25,270 bases of DNA from DATLNF01 sp046590575 (GTDB lineage: Bacteria > Actinomycetota > Actinomycetes > BP-191), in assembly GCA_046590575.1 (NCBI GenBank), contig JBKJUS010000181.1, forward strand, positions 1 through 25,270. Direction: 5' to 3'. Numbering within the stretch: the first letter of the stretch is position 1; each line of letters opens with the position of its first letter. The notes beneath the pieces were generated by a model. It was not told where the DNA came from and did no database searches. It worked only from the letters and a program-made list of their open reading frames with translations. Positions 22,661 to 25,270 of this stretch are shown here, in pieces. The position numbers and the translations under genes were made by a program.

Positions 22661-24217
22661 CTAGATCCAGGTCTTGAAGAGCATGCGGTCCTGCCAGTCG
22701 GCGTACGGGATGACCTTCGCAGCGAGGACTGGGTAGAGGTAGAGGAAGTTCCAGACGACCAGGGCCAGGTAGCTACCGAGCGCTGCGGCGCCGATCCGGC
22801 GGCGGCGGGAGGATTGCTCCGGCCGGCCGATGGCCAGCCCGCCGCAGTACGCGAGCGCCAAGGCCATGAACGGCACGAGCGGGAGTGCGTAGAAGAGGAA
22901 CATCGTGCGCTCGCCCTCGTAGAACCAGGGCAGGTAGCCGACGCCGATCGTCGACAGGATCGCTGCGGCCCGCCAGTCACGTCGGGACACCCAGCACCAG
23001 GCCAGCGCAACCATGGCCGGCAGGGCCGCCCACCACACCGCGGGCGAGCCGACCCCCAGCGTCGCCTGCGACGTGCCCTCCTCCGGCGTCTGGTAGTAGT
23101 AGGCGACGGGTCGGATCAGCAGGAGCCAGCTGGCCGGCTTCGATTCGTAGGAGTGGTCGCTCTGGAGGTTCTGGTGGAAGCTCCAGATCTCCTGGTGGTA
23201 GCGCTTGAAGCCGTTGTACGGCCCGAAGTCCTCCTGGTGCGCGAGGTTGGTGCCGTAGGTGCCCGGGTTGCGCCGCCAGCCGTTGTCGCTGGCGAACCAG
23301 CCCCCCCAGGACGCGACGTAGACCAGGCTGCCGAGCAGCAGGATGGCGCTCACCAGGGACAGCGACTCACGCCAGAGCGTGGCGACGAAGGGCAGCCGGA
23401 TGCCGGCGGTACGCCGGGCGCCGACGTCCCAAGCGAAGGTGAGCAGGCCGAAGCCGATCACGAAGTACAGCCCGGTCCACTTCGTCGCCACTGCCGCGCC
23501 CAGGCAGCCGCCGGCCCCGATGCGCCACCACCGCAGGCCGAGTTTGGGGCCCGGCAGCGCGAGCCCGGCGTCGAGCCGCGCAGCCAGCCGGGCCCGCATG
23601 TCGTCGCGGTCGACGACCAGGCAGCCGAACGCTGCGACTATCCAGAAGAGCAAAAAGATGTCGAGCATGGCCATTCGACTCTGCACGAAGTGCAGCCCGT
23701 CGAAGGCCATGATCCCGGCAGCGACGCAGCCGAGCAGTGTCGAGCGGAACATCCGCCGGCCGATGCGGGCGAGCAAGAGCACCGACAGCGCGCCGACGAT
23801 GGCCGCGCTGAAGCGCCAGCCGAAGCTGTTGAAGCCGAACATCTTCTCGCCCACGGCAATCGCCCACTTGCCCAGCGGGGGGTGCACGACGAAGCCGGCG
23901 AACGGCGTCGCGGCGGCGTCCTCGACGCAGAACCCGCTCTCCCGCGCCTTGTGCGCGACCTCAATGCCGTTGCGGAGCAGCGACTGCGCATCGCAGGCGT
24001 AGTAGACCTCGTCGAAGGCGTCCGCCTTCGGTACGGCGAGTCGGTGCAGCCGCATCAACAACGCGATCAGGAACACCCCCATAGGGGCCAGCCAGCCGAC
24101 CACGTCGTCGGTCGGCATCGGCCGGACCAGCCGTTCGGCCACGCGTCGGCGTACCGACGGCTCGGTGGCCGTGACCGGCTGGTAGCCGGTGTCCTCGTCA
24201 GCAGTGGTCGTCGCCAC
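22661..24217 (-). CDS. pmt: dolichyl/polyprenyl-phosphate-mannose--protein mannosyltransferase (PMT family)
   Basis: A 518-residue polytopic membrane glycosyltransferase of the GT39/PMT type, which moves mannose from polyprenyl-phosphomannose to Ser/Thr of secreted proteins on the outer face of the membrane. The acidic pair of the first external loop is visible in AFDEVYYACD (Asp69, Glu70); HPPLGKW, GWRFSA and MLDIFLLFW follow as in actinobacterial homologues, and about ten more hydrophobic segments make up the rest. The GTG start at 24217 has GAGG 6 nt upstream; the frame upstream is antisense to rsmI and is not coding. It is divergent from rsmI, as in M. tuberculosis (Rv1002c/Rv1003). The Pro/Ala/Thr-rich exported proteins of the neighbouring block are plausible substrates (inference). 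Confidence 0.93.
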   Translation of the reverse strand: MATTTADEDTGYQPVTATEPSVRRRVAERLVRPMPTDDVVGWLAPMGVFLIALLMRLHRLAVPKADAFDEVYYACDAQSLLRNGIEVAHKARESGFCVEDAAATPFAGFVVHPPLGKWAIAVGEKMFGFNSFGWRFSAAIVGALSVLLLARIGRRMFRSTLLGCVAAGIMAFDGLHFVQSRMAMLDIFLLFWIVAAFGCLVVDRDDMRARLAARLDAGLALPGPKLGLRWWRIGAGGCLGAAVATKWTGLYFVIGFGLLTFAWDVGARRTAGIRLPFVATLWRESLSLVSAILLLGSLVYVASWGGWFASDNGWRRNPGTYGTNLAHQEDFGPYNGFKRYHQEIWSFHQNLQSDHSYESKPASWLLLIRPVAYYYQTPEEGTSQATLGVGSPAVWWAALPAMVALAWCWVSRRDWRAAAILSTIGVGYLPWFYEGERTMFLFYALPLVPFMALALAYCGGLAIGRPEQSSRRRRIGAAALGSYLALVVWNFLYLYPVLAAKVIPYADWQDRMLFKTWI

Positions 24218-24286
24218 AGATGTCCTCTCGCGCCTGGTGCGGTGATGACCATCGTAGGAGACTCCCCGGCCTGGGAGGATGCGGCG

Positions 24287-25165
24287 GTGACCTATGGCGC
24301 CCCCAATCCGTCCGGACTTCTCGTCCTCTGCGGTGCGCCCATCGGCAACCCCGCCGACGCCACGCCTCGGCTGGCGGAGATGCTCGCCGATGCCGACCTC
24401 GTCGCTGCCGAGGACACCCGTCGGCTGGTCCGGCTGGCTCGTCACCTGGGGATCCGCGCCGCCCCCATGGTCAGCTTCTTCGAGGCCAACGAGGTCGGCC
24501 GCACCGTCGAGCTGCTCGACGCGCTGCGCGCCGGGCGGACCGTCGCGCTGGTCACCGACGCCGGGATGCCCAGCGTCTCCGACCCCGGCTTCCGGCTGGT
24601 CGCGGCCGCGGTGGCAGCCGGGATCCGGGTCAGCGTGGTGCCTGGACCGTCCGCGGTCACGGCCGCTCTGGCGGTGTCCGGGCTGCCGACGGACCGCTGG
24701 TGCATGGAGGGCTTCCTGCCGCGCCAAGGCGGGCCACGGCGCGCCCGGCTCGCCGATCTCGCGCTGGAGCCGCGTACGCTCGTGCTCTTCGAGGCGCCGC
24801 ACCGCCTCGCAGCCTCCCTGCGTGATCTGGCAGCGGCGTTCGGCGCCGATCGTCCGGGTGCGGTCTGCCGCGAGCTGACGAAGACCTGGGAGGAGGTTCG
24901 CCGGGGCGGTCTTGCCGAGCTGGCCGCGTGGGCGGCGGACGGCGTACGGGGCGAGATCACGCTGGTTGTCGGCGGCGCGCCCGCCGGCTCTCGGGGGAGC
25001 GACTCGGCAGCGCTCGCCGCAGCCGTGGCCGAGCGGGAGGACGCCGGCGAGCCGCGCAAGGAGGCGACCGCCGCGGTGGCCGCTGCCGCCGGTGTGTCCA
25101 GGCGTGCAGTCTTCGACGCCGTGGTGGCGGCCAAGCGGCTGCGGTCATCCGACAGCGAGACGTGA
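24287..25165 (+). CDS. rsmI: 16S rRNA (cytidine(1402)-2'-O)-methyltransferase
   Basis: A 292-residue protein, close to the usual RsmI length, of the tetrapyrrole-methylase fold. RsmI uses S-adenosylmethionine to 2'-O-methylate C1402 in the decoding centre of 16S rRNA. Visible motifs: GAPIGNPADATPRL (16-29), AEDTRR (41-46), DAGMPSVSDPG (91-101) and VVPGPSAVTAAL (117-128), all in family order. The C-terminal RsmI-type helical region is present (RKEATAAVAAAAGVSRR). I chose GTG 24287 because GGGAGG lies 8 nt upstream and the family motif begins soon after; an in-frame ATG at 24245 would add 14 residues. The 69-bp divergent gap to the mannosyltransferase gene must hold both promoters. Confidence 0.94.
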   Translation: MTYGAPNPSGLLVLCGAPIGNPADATPRLAEMLADADLVAAEDTRRLVRLARHLGIRAAPMVSFFEANEVGRTVELLDALRAGRTVALVTDAGMPSVSDPGFRLVAAAVAAGIRVSVVPGPSAVTAALAVSGLPTDRWCMEGFLPRQGGPRRARLADLALEPRTLVLFEAPHRLAASLRDLAAAFGADRPGAVCRELTKTWEEVRRGGLAELAAWAADGVRGEITLVVGGAPAGSRGSDSAALAAAVAEREDAGEPRKEATAAVAAAAGVSRRAVFDAVVAAKRLRSSDSET

Positions 25166-25227
25166 GGTCGGGTGCACCGGTGCGACTGCTGGCCAAATGG
25201 GGTGGTCACCGCACCTAGGATGAGAAC

Positions 25228-25270
25228 ATGTCCCGCGACACGTACTTCGTCACAACGCCGATCTACTACG
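25228..25270 (+). CDS. metG: methionyl-tRNA synthetase, 5' end only
   Basis: Only the first 14 residues are present (MSRDTYFVTTPIYY), cut by the window end. The TPIYY segment at the start of the Rossmann fold is characteristic of methionyl-tRNA synthetases, and metG close to rsmI and pmt is a known actinobacterial arrangement. AGGATGAG lies upstream of the ATG. The enzyme charges tRNA-Met in the cytoplasm. Confidence 0.85.
   Translation, partial: MSRDTYFVTTPIYY

Noticed and set aside
22643..24286. A very long plus-strand open frame in front of rsmI
   Set aside because: It runs antisense through the mannosyltransferase gene, is rich in Arg, Glu and Gln, shows no domain and results from high GC codon bias. 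RsmI proper begins at 24287.
1..25270. CRISPR arrays, insertion sequences, toxin-antitoxin pairs or phage genes
   Set aside because: No regularly spaced repeats, no transposase or phage motifs and no terminal inverted repeats were found on reading both strands.

Overview
The window is chromosomal DNA from a high-GC actinobacterium. The signs are GTG starts, G/C-ending codons, genes packed with 1-4 nt overlaps, a Glp/GlpR-type cell-division operon, and a Pmt-type protein mannosyltransferase next to rsmI and metG. I cannot name the genus. No gene-free stretch exceeds about 210 bp.

Left flank (1-3854, all +): the 3' end of galU, then a tightly coupled operon of a MoeA/gephyrin-like protein (Glp candidate), moaC, a MogA/MoaB-type gene, a RimJ-type acetyltransferase and a small membrane protein resembling GlpR/SepX, followed by tRNA-Ala(CGC). 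Right flank (22661-25270): a protein O-mannosyltransferase (-), rsmI (+) and the first codons of metG (+). From memory, M. tuberculosis has the same backbone order (galU-moeA1-rimJ-Rv0996 ... Rv1002c(pmt)-rsmI ... metS), so the roughly 18.7 kb between the tRNA and pmt looks like an accessory block set into a conserved neighbourhood.

Accessory block (3855-22604): a lone small cupin gene, then a six-gene minus-strand operon read from 13810 down to 4476: FtsH-like protease B, a secreted BNR-repeat protein, FtsH-like protease A, a sugar-porter-like MFS transporter, a DM13-domain membrane-anchored protein and an RnfD/NqrB/UnbU-like membrane protein. Every junction overlaps or is only 2-6 nt. Divergent from it is a plus-strand series: a BNR protein, two tandem paralogous secreted 'WAC' proteins, a second BNR protein, a large BNR protein with an LPATG tail, and a choice-of-anchor/DUF11-type protein with two calcium-loop-like repeats and an LPRTG tail. 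A strong hairpin terminator closes the series.

Reading: the block looks like an uncharacterised cell-surface system. It has four BNR beta-propeller proteins, two paralogous adhesin-like proteins and a sortase-type wall protein, linked to two membrane FtsH proteases (one BNR gene lies between them) and to a likely redox pair (DM13 plus RnfD-like). Both proteases keep the zinc and ATPase residues but carry Leu where the pore-loop Phe is expected. The function is not known to me; all joint-function statements are inference.
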